A stretch of DNA of 64,000 nt from Sclerurus mexicanus (GCA_013396755.1 VWZF01005807.1:731514-795513); one strand, 5' to 3'. Counted from the first letter of the stretch, positions 13,501 through 27,386 are shown. The notes: a model not told the origin generated them from the sequence alone. Numbers and translations are program-made.

Positions 13501-16500
13501 TAAAACTAGAATAACGCTAATATTTTCCTAATCCATGGGAATTGCTTTGGCCACACAAAAGTTGAATAACTTCAACTAAATCACTAGTTCACTAAATCAC
13601 TTAATCCTGTCATGGGATACCCCTCAATTAATTTAGAATTTCCTTCTATCAGTTTAGATTGCAATTCTAAAGCTACGTATTAAATAAACTGTATATTTTT
13701 ATTACAATTTGATGACTTTATTCTTGCTCTTTCTGCTATTGCTGCCTTTGATCTCAGTGAACACTTGCTCATCCAGGTATAGTTTTGTTCAAATATAGTC
13801 TGTTTTGAAACACTGATATCTTCTTGTATTGGCTCTAACACCTGAAATAGATTTGTAGAAGATGGATATGTAAGTAACTTTACAGTAAAAAAACTTTACA
13901 AAGAAAAATGCTTCACCTAATGCATAATGTCCTCTTCCATTCTAGTCTGAAGCAGACAGAAGTTCCTATGGAACTTTATTATGTTTTTCTTGACCCATGT
14001 CTATTTTATATAAAAGAAAACACATGCCTATGACTGCATGCTACAGTTTTTAAATAGACTTCACAGATTTTAATTTCTTCTCCTTTGATGTCCAGGCATT
14101 CTTGATAAGTTTCTTTACGTTTTGTAGCCCTTTCCTAAAGTGTACTGCCTAAACTTATGTTAAGTCCCTATCCTGAAGGTGTTGAATGTAGATGTACTAT
14201 TCTACTGTCCTTTGTGATATTCTCTTACTCCCTAAATTAAATACAGTTCAAAGACATCAGATTTTTTTTCTTTTTTTTTTTCGCTAAAAAGTAATTGTTT
14301 AGAAAATAAATTATTTATGTTAACTTAGAAATGTGATCTTTTAAGTCTTGTTCCACTTGTGCATTTGACCAACTACTATGAAGACAGATGAAGCAATCCA
14401 ACTTTTTTACATTCTATTGACAGTTCCATAATGGTCTTCATAGAACGGTCTTCAATGTCTCGTCTGAGAAATTCATCTCTTTTTCCAATTAATGCCACAT
14501 TCATTGGCAGAATTTTGCTGAGATCTTAAAGGACAAGTCAAAGGGTAAGATCTGGAATTGATTTTCATTTTGGGCCATGGTCATAGAAATTACAAAAATT
14601 GCTACTTGGTAATAGTGTAAAATTATTTCCCACACTTTCATCAGTGATTTCATAAGGAATGACAGTCTTGTTGCAACTGTCGGCTGAACAATAGTTCAAA
14701 GTGTGGGAAAGCTGAAGGAATAACAGGAGCAGTCTAGTGTTTTGCTTTATTTTTTGCTTTTTTTTCGTGGCTGTTAAGAGTCCGTTTGGGCTTCTGATCT
14801 GGAAATGAGCAAGTGAAAAGTCTTTGCAAACTAGTCTCTCATAAGTCTAATAATTCTAATGAGAACAGAGTCTCATTAACTATTCTTTACTTCCCTTTGG
14901 AACTACAGCCTGAAAGGATGAAATACAAAATCCTGGTGTGTTTGTGGTAGGACCTGTGGCTTGCTGTACTTTCAGTGCATTTTTATCCCAGTGATCTTTT
15001 CATGGCAAACATGAAAATTATCAAAAATTATCAAAATCACAAATTATGTGTGTACTATATCACATAAGTAACTTTAGGCCTAAACACATGGGGGAAAAAT
15101 ACCTGTAACCTTTGATCTGATATTATAGTTCTCTTTCAAATTATATAATCACTAGATTTTACATTAGATCCCAATTATTGAGTGTCTTATGATTTTTGGC
15201 TTAATTTTTATTTATAAATTTAATCTCAGTCCCTAGCATATTCAGAATTTCAAGCAAATTATGTTACCCACCTAAGCTGTAGAAAGCCTACAGGCCCTAC
15301 ATATTTCTGAAACTAGTCATATTTCTTCAAAGGTTTAGAAATCAGTCATTACTATCTAAGCTTTGGTCCCCAGACATGGCATTAATGTATTCTCAGTGCA
15401 TTCCTTCCCCTTTTAGTTTTTCTCCCTCCCTCACCACAAAACAGTTTTTCTTGTTCTGGACCCATGACTTCCCATGAATTCAGACTGTCTCTTAATTCTC
15501 TTCAGTTAGAAGTCTTCTCTTTATGCAAAAGGGCACTCATGTGACACTAGTGAAGCCTCTAACTCTTTCAGGCTGTGATTCAGCAATTCTCTTGGCTGTA
15601 AGTTCACATCTTTCCCCTGTATACTGTAGGAGGAAGATATAGCATTAGATTAATTAATTTTACTTGAATTAGGAAAAAACTAATTAAATAAGCAATTGAT
15701 TACTTTTCATTGTTAAAACTTTGAAGTTCTTCTTAAGGCCCAACTTCTGTTGAGTGCATTGCTGAGATGATAGGTCTCCTGATGCTCGCTTTAAGATGTA
15801 GGTTAAAAGACAAGAATAAGAATAAAATGCTGATAAAAGCCAAATGAAGGATATTAAAAAATCAGCTTCTAATATGAATAAACAAATCCTTAGGGAATAA
15901 AAATCAGAACAAAAAGTCTTCTTTGATATAAACAAACATAGTTTCAGTATAGAAGACTTTTTGGTAAATAGTTTCGGAAGAGAGTCATAGAACAGCTAGC
16001 CTTTTAAGTAATACTATTTAATGTCATTGTTAACAATGAATCTTTGATCTTCTAATTACTTTAAAGTAGGACAGATTAATTTGATTTAAATTCACTGATT
16101 TAAATGAACAATTTTAATCAGCAAGCTAAAAAATATGAATTAAAAATGACTTCACTTTTTTTCTTTTTACTACTTAGCAAATTTACTAAAGAAAAACTGA
16201 GTCATTGTTTTCTGAAATTTCATATTTTTAATTGCCTTTTAGGATAAACAATACCTACATATATTTAAAAATAACAAACGACAACAAAGTGACTACTGTC
16301 TTTAGATACTCTGCTAAATTGATTGTTTCTGATCATTACATCCTTGAGGAACTTAAAACTAATACAGCTTGGTTTCTAACATTTTTTAATAAACTGGAAA
16401 AGCCTTCTTGTTTCTCAAACCAAATTTGCCTTTTACCAAGAGCAGCAATGACAGGGCAAGAAATAAGTGTTGCAAATGAGAAGGGAGTCAGTTTAGATAG

Positions 16501-16527
16501 GACATAAGAGGTAATTTTTTTACCATT
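10561..16527. other. AT-rich unique sequence, no gene recognised
   Basis: No gene or recognisable transposon. It includes a polypyrimidine run near 13235-13278, T runs near 14263-14281, and a splice-acceptor-like signal at 13426 (listed separately). A 100-codon frame on the minus strand near 12.8-13.1 kb has no recognisable similarity. Confidence 0.6.
13427..13494 (+). other. exon-like segment with acceptor and weak donor (speculative)
   Basis: A branch-point-like TTCTAAC, a pyrimidine tract and TTTTACAG end at 13426. The frame stays open for 34 codons from 13427. A possible donor GTACGT begins at 13495, giving a 68-base exon. The donor is only moderate and the peptide is not recognised. Chance is a reasonable explanation. 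Confidence 0.08.
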
Positions 16528-16531
16528 AATG

Positions 16532-16716
16532 TGGTGAGGCACTGGAACTGGTTTCTCAAAGAAGTTGTAGATTCCCCATCACTGCAAATGTTGAAAGTCA
16601 AGTTGGATGGGTCTGAGCATATTGGTCTAGTGGAAGATGTCCCTGCCCACGGTGTGGAGATTGAGCTAGGTGAGCTTTAAGGTTCCTTCCAACCCAAACC
16701 ATTCTGTGATTCTATA
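16532..16716 (+). mobile_element. CR1 LINE, 5'-truncated 3' tail
   Basis: The segment follows the remembered CR1 3' consensus in order: a 'gtgaggcactggaactgg' block, 'agatgtccctgcc', 'ggttccttccaaccc', and a terminal ATTCTGTGATTCTATA repeat. CR1 is the dominant avian non-LTR retrotransposon. Copies are usually 5'-truncated and end in an octamer-type tail without a clear target duplication. The tail is at the right, so the copy is in + orientation. No coding capacity remains. Confidence 0.92.
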
Positions 16717-18333
16717 ATTATTATGCCTGTAAAAGTAAATTCTTTTTTAGAACTGAATGACCAGGATAAATTTGGAGTATCTTGTGATCAAATATAAAAT
16801 GGTTAAAAATACAAATTAGCAATTTTAAAATTGGTTGCATTTTTGCATTTGGGATTATTATTATGAAATATCTTTTTCATAGCACTGATATTTTCTCACA
16901 TATGTATACATACATACAATTACACAAATGAATTGGTAGGAGAAAAAAACCATTTATATGAAACACCTTTTCCCTTTCTTCCAAATATTGGAGTATTCTA
17001 TAAGGTCAGGAAATCCTAGCCAATATGCAATAGACTAATTTCTTAGCTTTGCAAATAGCTTTTAAATCCTCTAAAAAGATGTTTATCTGTATTTTAGATG
17101 TCACTAGAGCTCAGCAAAGGATAAAATGGTCTTATATGTGTCCTACTAAATTTTTATCCTGTTTGAGGTAAAAGATGTGTTCACATACTTTAGAAGCATA
17201 ATTATGCCACCTTCCCTGTAGAACTGTAGTGTTCTGACTTTTCCAGCCTCCATGCAAACACACACAGAGTTTGAGTCAATTGAAAGAAATAGTGGTTTTT
17301 AGTAGCCATTAATGTACTGGAAAAGGTGGTCCAATCTCTACATTCAGTGTGTGCTGTTCTACTGGTATACAGAGCAAAGAGAAAAGGGTTGGCCTCGTCT
17401 GATCATCTGGTAACTCAGTTCTCTCCGACTTGATGCTGGGCACTTAATTGCTGAGGAAGAGTTGTTGATGAAATGCAGTATCTATACCAGACTCTGATGG
17501 GAGTATCTGCCTAGGAAATGGAAAGTATGAATTCCAGATTGTGTCCCCAGTTCATGTACGTGAAGGCACAGAATAGACCATGGAATCTATTTGTGGAGAA
17601 CTTTCTATTGCCTGGCTGTTAAAAATGCAGTAATGCAGTCATATACTGTTAATTTTTATTTTTTTTCACTTACAACTATATATCCATGGGTTCTGGTTTC
17701 TTGCTGCTAAGATATGTTTAAATTGTTGCTGTGATTGTCATTCTTCTTGCCATTAAGAAAATCGATAGGCCAATGTAAAGAGCATTCACTGGTCAGAGAT
17801 ATGGACTTTCCAGTTTGACTCCTCAGTGCTTCATGCTTATGTCTTAGGCAGCCTGAATTACATCAATGCATAAAGACCAAACAGGGCAAAGTCAGCTGCT
17901 GAGCAGTGGGAAAACTATAGAGTTTGAGAAATTACTTCTGTGACTGAGTAATGAGCCTTGGATTATGCAACCTGGCACCTGCCATGAGTACTATATTAAT
18001 TGAAAAAGAAAACCCTTGGAGTTGTTATAGAGGCATAAAAGCTGGCATTAGGGAGAGGTGAATCAAGCAGTAGCCTTTATGAATAGATACTGTGGTGTTT
18101 TAAAATAATGATCAAAAGCACTATAGCTTGTAGCACTATTACAGCACTCTGTGGATGAGAAGCATTACTCTGCTAAGAAATTTTTATAGTTCTGAATCTA
18201 CCATGCTTTGTTGTAAGTGGCCCTCTGTAAAAGACTTTAAATTAATACCAGTATTTTAAGTAGTACTATCTTTGCTGTGAAACCAATGTCTCCATTCATT
18301 TCTATTTATTATAATTTGATATGTGTAACCACA
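16717..18333. other. unique sequence, nothing recognised
   Basis: I see no gene, repeat family or clear regulatory element. A small TATG/TACA run lies near 16901-16920. Confidence 0.6.
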
Positions 18334-18705
18334 GGGCCAGATCCAAGTGAAAGGATTTGAGTGAGCTTAAGGTTTTAGAAAAGAAATTGTGATCTAGAAA
18401 ATCCCCTTCAAGATTTTAAAGTATTTTTTGCCAAAATTTGCTAGTTATCATTCCAATGAGTTCTCTATGATCGACGAGTTCTTCTCTAAGGCATGCATAT
18501 AGGGAATATGACTTTGTTACCTAATGGGAAAATTGCTTAACTATGAGAATGGAGACCTACTATCTATTTTATGACTATTTTCATCCATGAAATCTTAGTA
18601 TAAAACACATTTTGGCTGTTAGCAAGCAATCCAAATTTTATTACCTAAGATCTACAAATTACTGTATCTAAGCCTGTATTACTAGGGTCTTCATTGGATC
18701 TGGCC
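18334..18705. mobile_element. candidate relic of a non-autonomous DNA transposon, bounded by inverted repeats
   Basis: GGGCCAGATCCAAGTGAA at the left end (18334-18351) is matched in inverted orientation by TTCATTGGATCTGGCC at the right end (18690-18705), with one indel. The bounded segment is about 370 bases, has no coding capacity and is AT-rich inside. The outer CAGGGCC resembles hAT-type termini, but I see no convincing 8 bp target duplication. A 12-base exact inverted match at this spacing is expected about once by chance in a window this size, so the support comes only from the extra matching bases and the terminal motif. Confidence 0.3.
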
Positions 18706-21421
18706 TTCATTACATTCATAGCTTTAGCAATTATTGTTATGTGAACATATCAATCATTGAAAAGATAATGTCATTGAACGTTATATAAAGTACACACCAT
18801 TCACATATTTCTTCTTTGAAATGTCTGTGGTTCTAGAGTATTTCTTCCTATAGAGAATCATTTTAAATGTAGCTAATATAAAGGAAGTTATGGCATATAG
18901 CCTTAGGAATGTGGCTACAGGAATATATATTTATATGGCTACAAGTGGCAGTGTGAAAGACTAGGTTTCTGCATTATGTTGGCACATAACCAGCCATTTT
19001 GTCCTCTTTCTTTTTTCCCAGTCTTCTTAAGAGATTGAAAACCCTTTTAATTTAAGATCCTTCTGGTTATACTGCAGTGATACATGTCATTTTAAAGATA
19101 GATAGCTGTGGATTTGGCAACATGCTACCTATAGTTATAGAGTAAATATATAATGTATTGAAGACTTCTGGAATTCTGCTGTCAGCAATGAATTCAACAG
19201 TCAAGAAACATTATATTAAATGAAGAACACCTCTTTTAAAATCTGTCTAATTGCAACAATGGGAGTATATCTCAAGGATTCAAAAGGGTATGACAGGCTA
19301 ACTTACTGTAAAGCTTCAGCTGCTTCAGGCAAGAAGACCATTTATGGATTCATGATATTTTTCATAGATATATATAATTTCTTTAAAATACTTCAAAAAT
19401 CCTGCATTTGGTGAAATAGTTCAAATGAATATAACTAAATATACTGAATGTCACCCATGTCAATACAAACTTTTTGCTGAGAAATTATGCAAAATTTGTC
19501 TAGTATCATATCTTCTCACAAAATTCAATACTGGAAATGCTGTTTTCTACATCCATTAAGACACTGCAGTAACTTTCAGTTTACAAGCCCATATGGTACA
19601 AATTGCACAGTTCTCTGACATTAGATGACTGTGATAGCAAGCAGAATGAGATATAAAATGTCAAACCTCTTTATCCAGTTCAAGTTAGTTTCAAGTGTAA
19701 AAAAGCTTGGGATACTGATTTTTGCATTGCTTGCAAATCTTGACAGTTCATTTTGACGAGATGGAAATGTATCTTGAATTTCTAGGACAATCAACACAAA
19801 TTTTCTAGTCCTTATCTTTCTTTGTTCATAGAACATGTTTCAGGAACATTAGGAAGTATCATTTTGCCAGGTACCCTCAAAATAAAATTTAATGGTGACA
19901 GTGATTGTAACACACAAATTAACAAAGTTCTGAGAGTCTTCAAATTAAACCTTTGGCAAGATGCTTAATATTGCCAGCTATGGAGACATATTAGAACCTC
20001 CCTTACTCCCCAGATGAGACTCTTGTCTAAAGAGGTGGTCTAGAAGATGAGTCAGTAAGCCATGGAAATGTGTTTTTGTACCTTGGAATTCTGTGAAAAT
20101 ATCTATGACAATATTTTATCTTGGAAAGGTGCTGTGACAGCATTTAGATGTGTTCTGAGGGAAGTTCCTCAGAAGGTAAAATCTTTACTCTTCCATGAGA
20201 TAAGAAATCCCTCTAGTTCTATTTGAACAGAAATATTATTTTAGGTTTTCTTATTACATAAATTTTCCACTATTTTTATGTAACAAAGTAGATCTTAAAA
20301 AGGTGTTGGCACTACTGAAGCATCCAAAAGAAAGATAATGTAATTAGGCAAGTGATGACAGCAGAAAGATACCAGACACAACTTACTTAAGAAAAACATT
20401 TTAATTTTTTTTTTTTACTTCACTTAAATTTCAGTTTCAAAACTTCAGGAATCATACTCACTACAATTTCTAAATATCAGATTTCAAAGACAGAAATATA
20501 CACCAATATCAAAACCATAAGTAAATATCCCTAAGATAAAACTAAAGAAAAACTAAAACAGCATATTCAAAAAGATTTGTTTTTCAAGAATATCCCTCTG
20601 TTTTGTGGTTGCTTTTCAGTCTTGGAGCTGCCTCCTCTAACAATTTTCTATTTGCATTAGAGGAGAGAATTGGTTTTGGAATGTTGTTTTTACAGTTATA
20701 AGATGGAAACAAAAGATTAGTGTCACAAAGATAAAAGTATTTACATAAATCTGTTTCATACTTGAGTTTTTACAGTCACAGATTCTCTTTTTTCATTCTT
20801 ATATTGTGATCTGCATTGCTACGGAGTAATGCACAGCTTTTGAAAAGGTATTTTTACTCACAGGAGAATGGAAAAAACAAACACTGCCTTGCAAGTGTTT
20901 ATTATACAAGGAAAGTGGTATTTGGAAACTATGGCATAAAACAAATTATCAGAACAAACTGAATATTTTCTTCCACACATAACAAATTTAAGTTGTAGGT
21001 TCTGCAACAATTGCTGTGTACATACACAGTTATTCAAAACATTTAACATTAGATATTTAATTTCAGAAGCTTTATTAGAGAACTGAACTGCCTACATGAT
21101 CTACAAAACCTGGAAAGAGAAAATCCTAGCATACATGCTAGGAGCTGACTTGTCCCATTAACAAGAACCTAATGCTTTAACCTGCTGCTTAATACAAAGA
21201 GTGTATAACCCCTAGCAATATGAGGTTGCTTCTGTTTTGTGACTTGCCTCTGCAGAAAAGGTCTGCAGTGATAACCTTTTCTTTTGGCTGTACTAGAGTA
21301 ATCTTTGTGCTATAGTGCATGAGAACATGTAGTGAACAGAGAAAAGTAATAGAAGAAAAGGTGTTAGGATATCTCACTACTGTCTGGTCTGGGAGGCTTC
21401 AGAAGGAATTGCATGGTACTA

Positions 21422-21473
21422 TTGTGAGAGGGTGAGTATTTTGGGAGTTGTGAGAGGGTGAGTATATTGGGAG
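21422..21473. repeat. two-copy 26-bp tandem duplication
   Basis: Two adjacent 26-base units (21422-21447 and 21448-21473), each containing GTGAGAGGGTGAGTAT, differ at one position. The near identity implies a fairly recent local duplication. Confidence 0.9.
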
Positions 21474-22448
21474 GACAAGTGACACTGTTAACAGTCCATG
21501 TATTCAAAAGCAGAAATTGTCATGGAGTACAATTAGGACAGCAATATCTGGAGATGCAGGAAAGAACAAGTTTCTAAGCTTCTGAGGTGTAATATAATCT
21601 CTTTTACCCATGTAACTAAGGAAAAAGATTGCTATATCATTGAATATTTCATGGAGGCTTGTGGTCAGTTACATATAACTGATTTTTCCTTCTTGTATTC
21701 TGAAGTCCTTCACTGAGTTCCCTATATTGTCCAAGGTAATAGATCTTATACAGAAGCTACCTGAGCTTCTGAATTTACAGACTGTATTGGAAGAACAGGT
21801 GTTTTCCTAATCAGTTTCTCGCTCCAGTTGACACAATTTCCAAGCATGAGATATGGTTAGTTGGACAAAACTATGAAAATAAAAGAATTACATTTTTTTT
21901 TGCTCTTAGTAGCTTAACCATGACATGTGCCAAATAAATACACAATGGTGTATGCACAGTTCAGATTGGTAGGTCTCTTTTTCATATCTGAGAAAATCTA
22001 GACTGTGTAATCACACGAAAGGTACTATCCCTATGGTTTGTTAAAGTATTTTGGCGTGCTGGTCTTCTCCTGGTCAAATTTTTGTGAAGTGTTTGAGCTT
22101 CTGAAGTAAGATGAAGCATAAAAGAGCATTCAGATATTTATGGGGTATTTGGTTCAAACAAGACATGTCGCTAAAGATGCAGGCAACATGCCAGGCAGAA
22201 TTAGGATCACATGAATTCTGGAGGGAAATCAAAGGGCTGAATGCTTGTTGTATGAGGCTTATGTATGTGTAAGAGAGAAACAGACAAAATAGCACAAAAG
22301 TACTGAGACAAAGTAGGCAAGAAAAGTCTAGAAATATCCACAGAAACAGGAATTATTCTGTAATTGAATAGTCTGGAATAGTAGCCGGTATCCTTCATTC
22401 TGATTAATCACTTCTAAGTCTTCACAGAAACTTGTCTGAGGCTTGCAC

Positions 22449-22477
22449 CTGTAATACTGTAATACTGTAATACTGTA
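22449..22477. repeat. 8-bp tandem repeat CTGTAATA, about 3.6 copies
   Basis: CTGTAATA occurs three times in perfect tandem, followed by CTGTA. A short candidate minisatellite. Confidence 0.92.
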
Positions 22478-24409
22478 GGAATGTTGAAGAAGATTGCTTT
22501 TGAAAAGAAAGTGGTAAGAAGAAGGCACCTGAATATGGTGCCTAAGCAAAACCGAGTTCTTCATTTGAGGATAGAAGATGATCTGTTTGGAAACAGCAGT
22601 TGAGGATGAGGAAAAATATCTCAGGACATCTCAGATGCCATTGCCCAGCAATATTTAGGTAGTGGGAAAATTCCTTTGGCCCTGTTGATTTAACTACATG
22701 AAACTAGAGAGCAATTTGAAATAGTGTGTGTATCTGGAATTGTGGTGATGTTGTTGACCTATGTGAAGCCAAAAGCCTTGATATAGTCTTGTAGCAAACA
22801 GAAAGAAAATGAACAATAAGACAGCTTCTGCAATATCCTCTGATCTGACAAAACTTTCCAAAAGATATAAGATGGGGAGCAATTATTAAGGGAGTTGTTC
22901 TAACAATTTCTGACGTATGTCCTTTTTGGATTCAGGGTAGGATGATGATACAGCCGAAATACTCAGCAAAGTGAGTAACACAGTGGAGTACATGACAGCA
23001 CTATAGCCCAAACCCAGGAATTGGTTGTCAGCCAGCTGATGTTTTCCTGTGCTCATGTTTATGATTAGTGCACCCTGTTTCTCCTTGTTGGGTCCTTGTA
23101 CATTTTAATGAAAGTTATTTTGCAGCATCATGTTCACATATTTAAAAATGTCATTACATATTATTAGCTGTATTGATTATATGCAGCCAGCTGCATTCAG
23201 TTCTTTATTTTCCACTGATGTTTTCCACTATTTATCCATTAGCAAGTGCAAGTAGAACTCCTCCCCTGCCTTCATCAGCCTGAACTTTACTAGGTCAGAG
23301 CCCCAGGGCTTTGTGAGGAAACAGTCTGGGGGTTTTATAAACCAAATAACCTCAAACTGTTCAATAAAATGTTTAAAATGTAAGTACTGTACCGCTAGTG
23401 TCATTAGGACCTCAAATTTGCAGCTCTGTGGCTATCCTATTTCTAATACAATATGAAATTATAGATGTTTCTACATAATATTGATTTATGAGACCTAGCA
23501 ATAAAATAACATATGCAGATGGTTTCTAGAATGCACTTGGAGCACCTCAGAAAGATTCTCACAGTAAGCGGCACCTTTGCATCGTGGGATAAACTCCAGA
23601 GACAAGTATGCTACATTAGTATCAGTGTCAAGCTGACATTTCAGGGTCAGTGAATAAATATCCTGAAGCCCAAGTGTTTATTTTTGAGAAATTTCATATA
23701 TAATGACCTTGACTTTACATTGTTTTTTACGTATGCATATGACCTCTATTCAAATCACAGTTTGCTGTGATTTACTTCAGAAATATTATTCCTGCACTAT
23801 TAAAATGAATTAATCAAAACTTGATACAGTGCTTTTTCTTTCCCATTTGTGCTTTTATTCTTTCTCTTGTGTTGATGAAATAGAGAAAGGACTTTGAATT
23901 ATTAAAGTACATGCACCCACACACATACACACGTATATATTCATCTATATATATAGGATTTATTTCCCTGATCTCCAATTTGTAACCATAGGATACATAA
24001 AAATGTATAAAAACAAGGAAGATCCAGTTCACTATCAAACCTGTTGGTAATTTTTCATGTATGTCCATCAAAGTTACTTTCCAGCTTACTCTTCAGAATG
24101 AAAGCAACTATAAAAAGATACTGTTGTAGAATTTACCCTAGCAGAGTTGTCATGGAACATGTGTTTGGCCATAGAAGATACAGAGAAGTAGTCATCAGAC
24201 ACTAGAGACCTACAGATTATGATGAACCTTTTCGCCTTTATGCTTGTAAGGAGAGTTTTCCACAGCTTTCCTGAAAGCAGAACCCCATTCTTCAGTGACT
24301 GCGAAAAGTAATTTCTTCATTGGAACATTCTAACATATAACAAGTGATACAGCTGGGCAATCCCTGACTGTATCAAGCTTAATGAGCAAATGCCATATTT
24401 TCCACCTGT

Positions 24410-25134
24410 AACAGGGCAATCCTGGTTATACATACATATTGGGGAACAAGGGAATGAGAAGCAGCCGTGCAGAGAGAAATGTGTGGGGCCCTAGTTGATG
24501 GCTAGTTGAATATGAGCTCTGGCAGACAAAAGGGCCAACTGTGTCCTGGGATGCATCAGGAGCAGCACTGACAGCTGGCTGAGGGAGGGCAATGTTCCAA
24601 CGTACTTTTTGTTCTCATGCATTCTCACCTGGACTGCAATTTTTGAGCATCTTGGTATAAGATGGACATCAGGCTCTCACAGTGTGTCCAAAGGAGGGCA
24701 ATCAAGGTGATGAAAGGCCTTGAGAGCAAGACTTAAAAGGAGTGGTTGAGGTCACTTGGCTTGTTCAGCTTCAGTAAAAGAAGGCTAGGGGCTGACTTCA
24801 TGGTTGCCTACAGCTTCCTCAAGGGTGGCACCAGAGGGGGAAGTGATGATCTGTTCTCTGGTGAGGAGCAACCGGACACAAGGAAATCAAGGAATGTTTA
24901 GGCTGGACATTAGGAAAAGATTCTTCACTGAGACAGTGATCAGTCACTGGAACAAGGTCCCCAGAAACACAATCATCACACTAAGCCAGTCAGGGTTCAC
25001 AGGAAGTCTGGACAAAGCTCTCAATTGTATGATTTAATTTTACGTGATCTTTCAAGGAGCAGGGACTTGGTCTCGATGATCCTTAAGGGTCCCTTCCATC
25101 TTGATATATTTTATGATGCTATCCTATGATTCTA
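24410..25134 (+). mobile_element. CR1 LINE, about 725-bp 5'-truncated copy (longest in window)
   Basis: This follows the CR1 3' region in order: 'aactgtgtcctggg' and 'gcatcagg' near 24540, 'gtgtccaaaggagggcaa' near 24685, 'ggtcacttgg' near 24750, 'ggctggacattaggaaaag' near 24900, 'cactggaacaaggtccccag' near 24935, 'tcgatgatcctta' near 25073, and a decayed ATTCTATGATT-type tail near 25115-25134. The orientation is + and the 5' part, including the reverse transcriptase core, is missing. A 77-codon frame inside (24804-25037) carries the FRLDIRKRFFTE-type peptide typical of false gene models on avian CR1 tails. Divergence is moderate, so this is an old, inactive insertion. Confidence 0.95.
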
Positions 25135-27386
25135 AGTCATATAAATTGAAGTTTTCATTATGAAATGACAGAACTAAAATCTACTTGCAACTTTTACTGA
25201 AAGAAGATATGTGCCCAGCAAATGCAATATCAGTAGCTGTGTACCACACCTATTATTTAACAACACTCTTAAAAGATGTGTTTTTGTGATAACTGGGGCT
25301 GAGTAAGAGGGGAATTGACAGATGATAATTATTAATTACTCACAGGAATACGGATATTATTTTTTTAACTCTATAATGTGATTGAGAAAGTTGGCTTCCA
25401 ATCTGAGCTGGGTTCTTTGTATTTTTATAAAGCTACTGTTAATACTGGTATTGACTGATAGCTTAGAAACCATACAAAAATGGCAGACCAATCTTGTTAT
25501 AAAATGAATATATTTCTTTCTCCACTGAACAGAGTGCATGGTATAATACAAACAGTAGCAGTTTCAGATATTCTATACTGTCTGTCCATTAGGAACATAG
25601 TCACACGTATGATTATGAAGAAGATGTTTGTCATGGATAAATTTTTTTTAAATCATAGACAAAGATCTGGACCTATGCCCTCTATTGCTTATGCATCATA
25701 TTAAAGCTACACTGTGTAGACTTTCCCCATATCTACCTGTATCAGGAGGAAGGATGGTTGGACTCTGCATTCCTCTGGTATCTTCTAATTCCTCTGAAAG
25801 ACTTCAGTAAAGGGGACAAGGCAGAGTTACTCTGATGTATCCTGGGATCATTTGTCCAAATGACTCAATGGATTGATTCAATAAGACATATACATAAGAG
25901 AGAATGCAGCCTCTTCTTTGTATACACAATGACCTTGGCTCCTGCACTGACAGCAGTACAGCTGTGTTACTGCAGTGTCAGACAGGGATAGAAATATGTT
26001 TCTCAGTAGCTTTCCACTGGCTTGATGATTTCTTTACTATGTTCCATTTTGCAACACCCAATGTGCAATATAAAGACATTTTTGTGCTGCATCATAAATT
26101 ATCTTACTGATTTAACCTCTAGGCTGAAACCTTGGGCCTTTAAAATCTGTGGTATTTTCCCAGGATCTCAGCTGATCTGCAATTTCATTTTGATATCTAT
26201 TTAAGACATGACATTTATGCTTCATTGCCAGTTTTTCTTTTGTTTTTTATGGATTAATGATGCATGGAATTTTTGAGTTGGAATTTAATAGATTTAAAGA
26301 TTCTGCTATTCCATACTCTGATTTATTGTAGTGATTGTTTTCAAATAATATCTTGAAAAACTGATTTTTTAATTTCAACTTGCATTTTAACTTATTGCAT
26401 AGTAGAAATTTGGGTTCTGTGAGAATGTTAAAGACTAAAGAATTTCCAAGAAGAGAAAGTTACACATATTATGTATTACTTTCCTTCCTTATTTTTTTTC
26501 TTTCTATGTATGCAGAATCATAAAAATATCTCTGAGAATGTCCTCAAGTAATTTGCTGGTTCTACTTTTCAGCATTTGAGTCCAACATAGGATAAAGGTT
26601 TTCTACCTGGAAGTTCAATGTTAAACATGAGAGCAAAGAACAAGTTTTAAATAGCTTCATCTACCTGTTTTTTATTATAGTTGATATTTTAAACATCAAA
26701 AGCTTGAATAAGAACATTAGCTCCCTGGATAACTGCTTTTATTTGCTTCAGGTATCTAATTCTCCATCTTATGAGTCTATCTGTTTTCTCAGTGATGGTT
26801 ACCAGAGAACTGAACCGAAATATTTGGCTCTCAACTACCTTTTAAACATTGGTAAATAGTTACTTCACAAAACCTCTCTTATTTATCCATCTTTTCAGAT
26901 GGGAAAACACTTTTATCAAAATTGATGACTACTTTTTTTTTCAGCTAAAGTAAATACAGATCTATATCTCTTTTCATTTGTGCAAGAAGCTGACATATTC
27001 TGTCACAACATAGCATGAGTAAATGGGAAAGTGACAGCTTCTTGGCAAAATTTTAAAGAGATAAACATCTATTTTTGTTTAAACAGCTACTAAAAAAAAT
27101 GGATAGAAGCTTTCCAAGCTGAAAGGCTGTGGAATATATGAATGTTGTGAACTGGCAAATGAATGCACAAGATCCTGATACTTATTATTATCCCTACAAT
27201 TTTCACTGTATTTGTCCATTTCCTAGTATGAAAAGTTTAAGTAATGTACAAGTATTATTAGTTTAGATATGTAAAACCATACGGCAAACACTGCATTTTC
27301 TTATTTTTCAAAAGAATAAATAACCAAATTAAAAAACCTCAAATGCCGTCTTCTAAGCAGAAATGTATTTTTGCATAGCTTCACAC
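25135..27386. other. AT-rich unique sequence, nothing recognised
   Basis: No gene or repeat family seen. A pyrimidine tract with a TATGCAG acceptor-like end occurs near 26480-26514, but the frame after it closes within 12 codons. Confidence 0.6.

Larger units (their letters stand above)
18706..24409. other. AT-rich unique sequence with two short tandem duplications
   Basis: No gene recognised. It contains the 26-base duplication at 21422-21473, the 8-base repeat at 22449-22477, a T run near 20405-20417 and a degenerate CA/TA run near 23911-23957. The part around 22.0-22.6 kb leans purine-rich on the + strand. Confidence 0.6.

Noticed and set aside
21124..21143. Inverted repeat TCCTAGCAT-AC-ATGCTAGGA
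   Set aside because: Nine-base arms with a two-base spacer have a fair chance of occurring at random in 64 kb, and nothing nearby supports a function.
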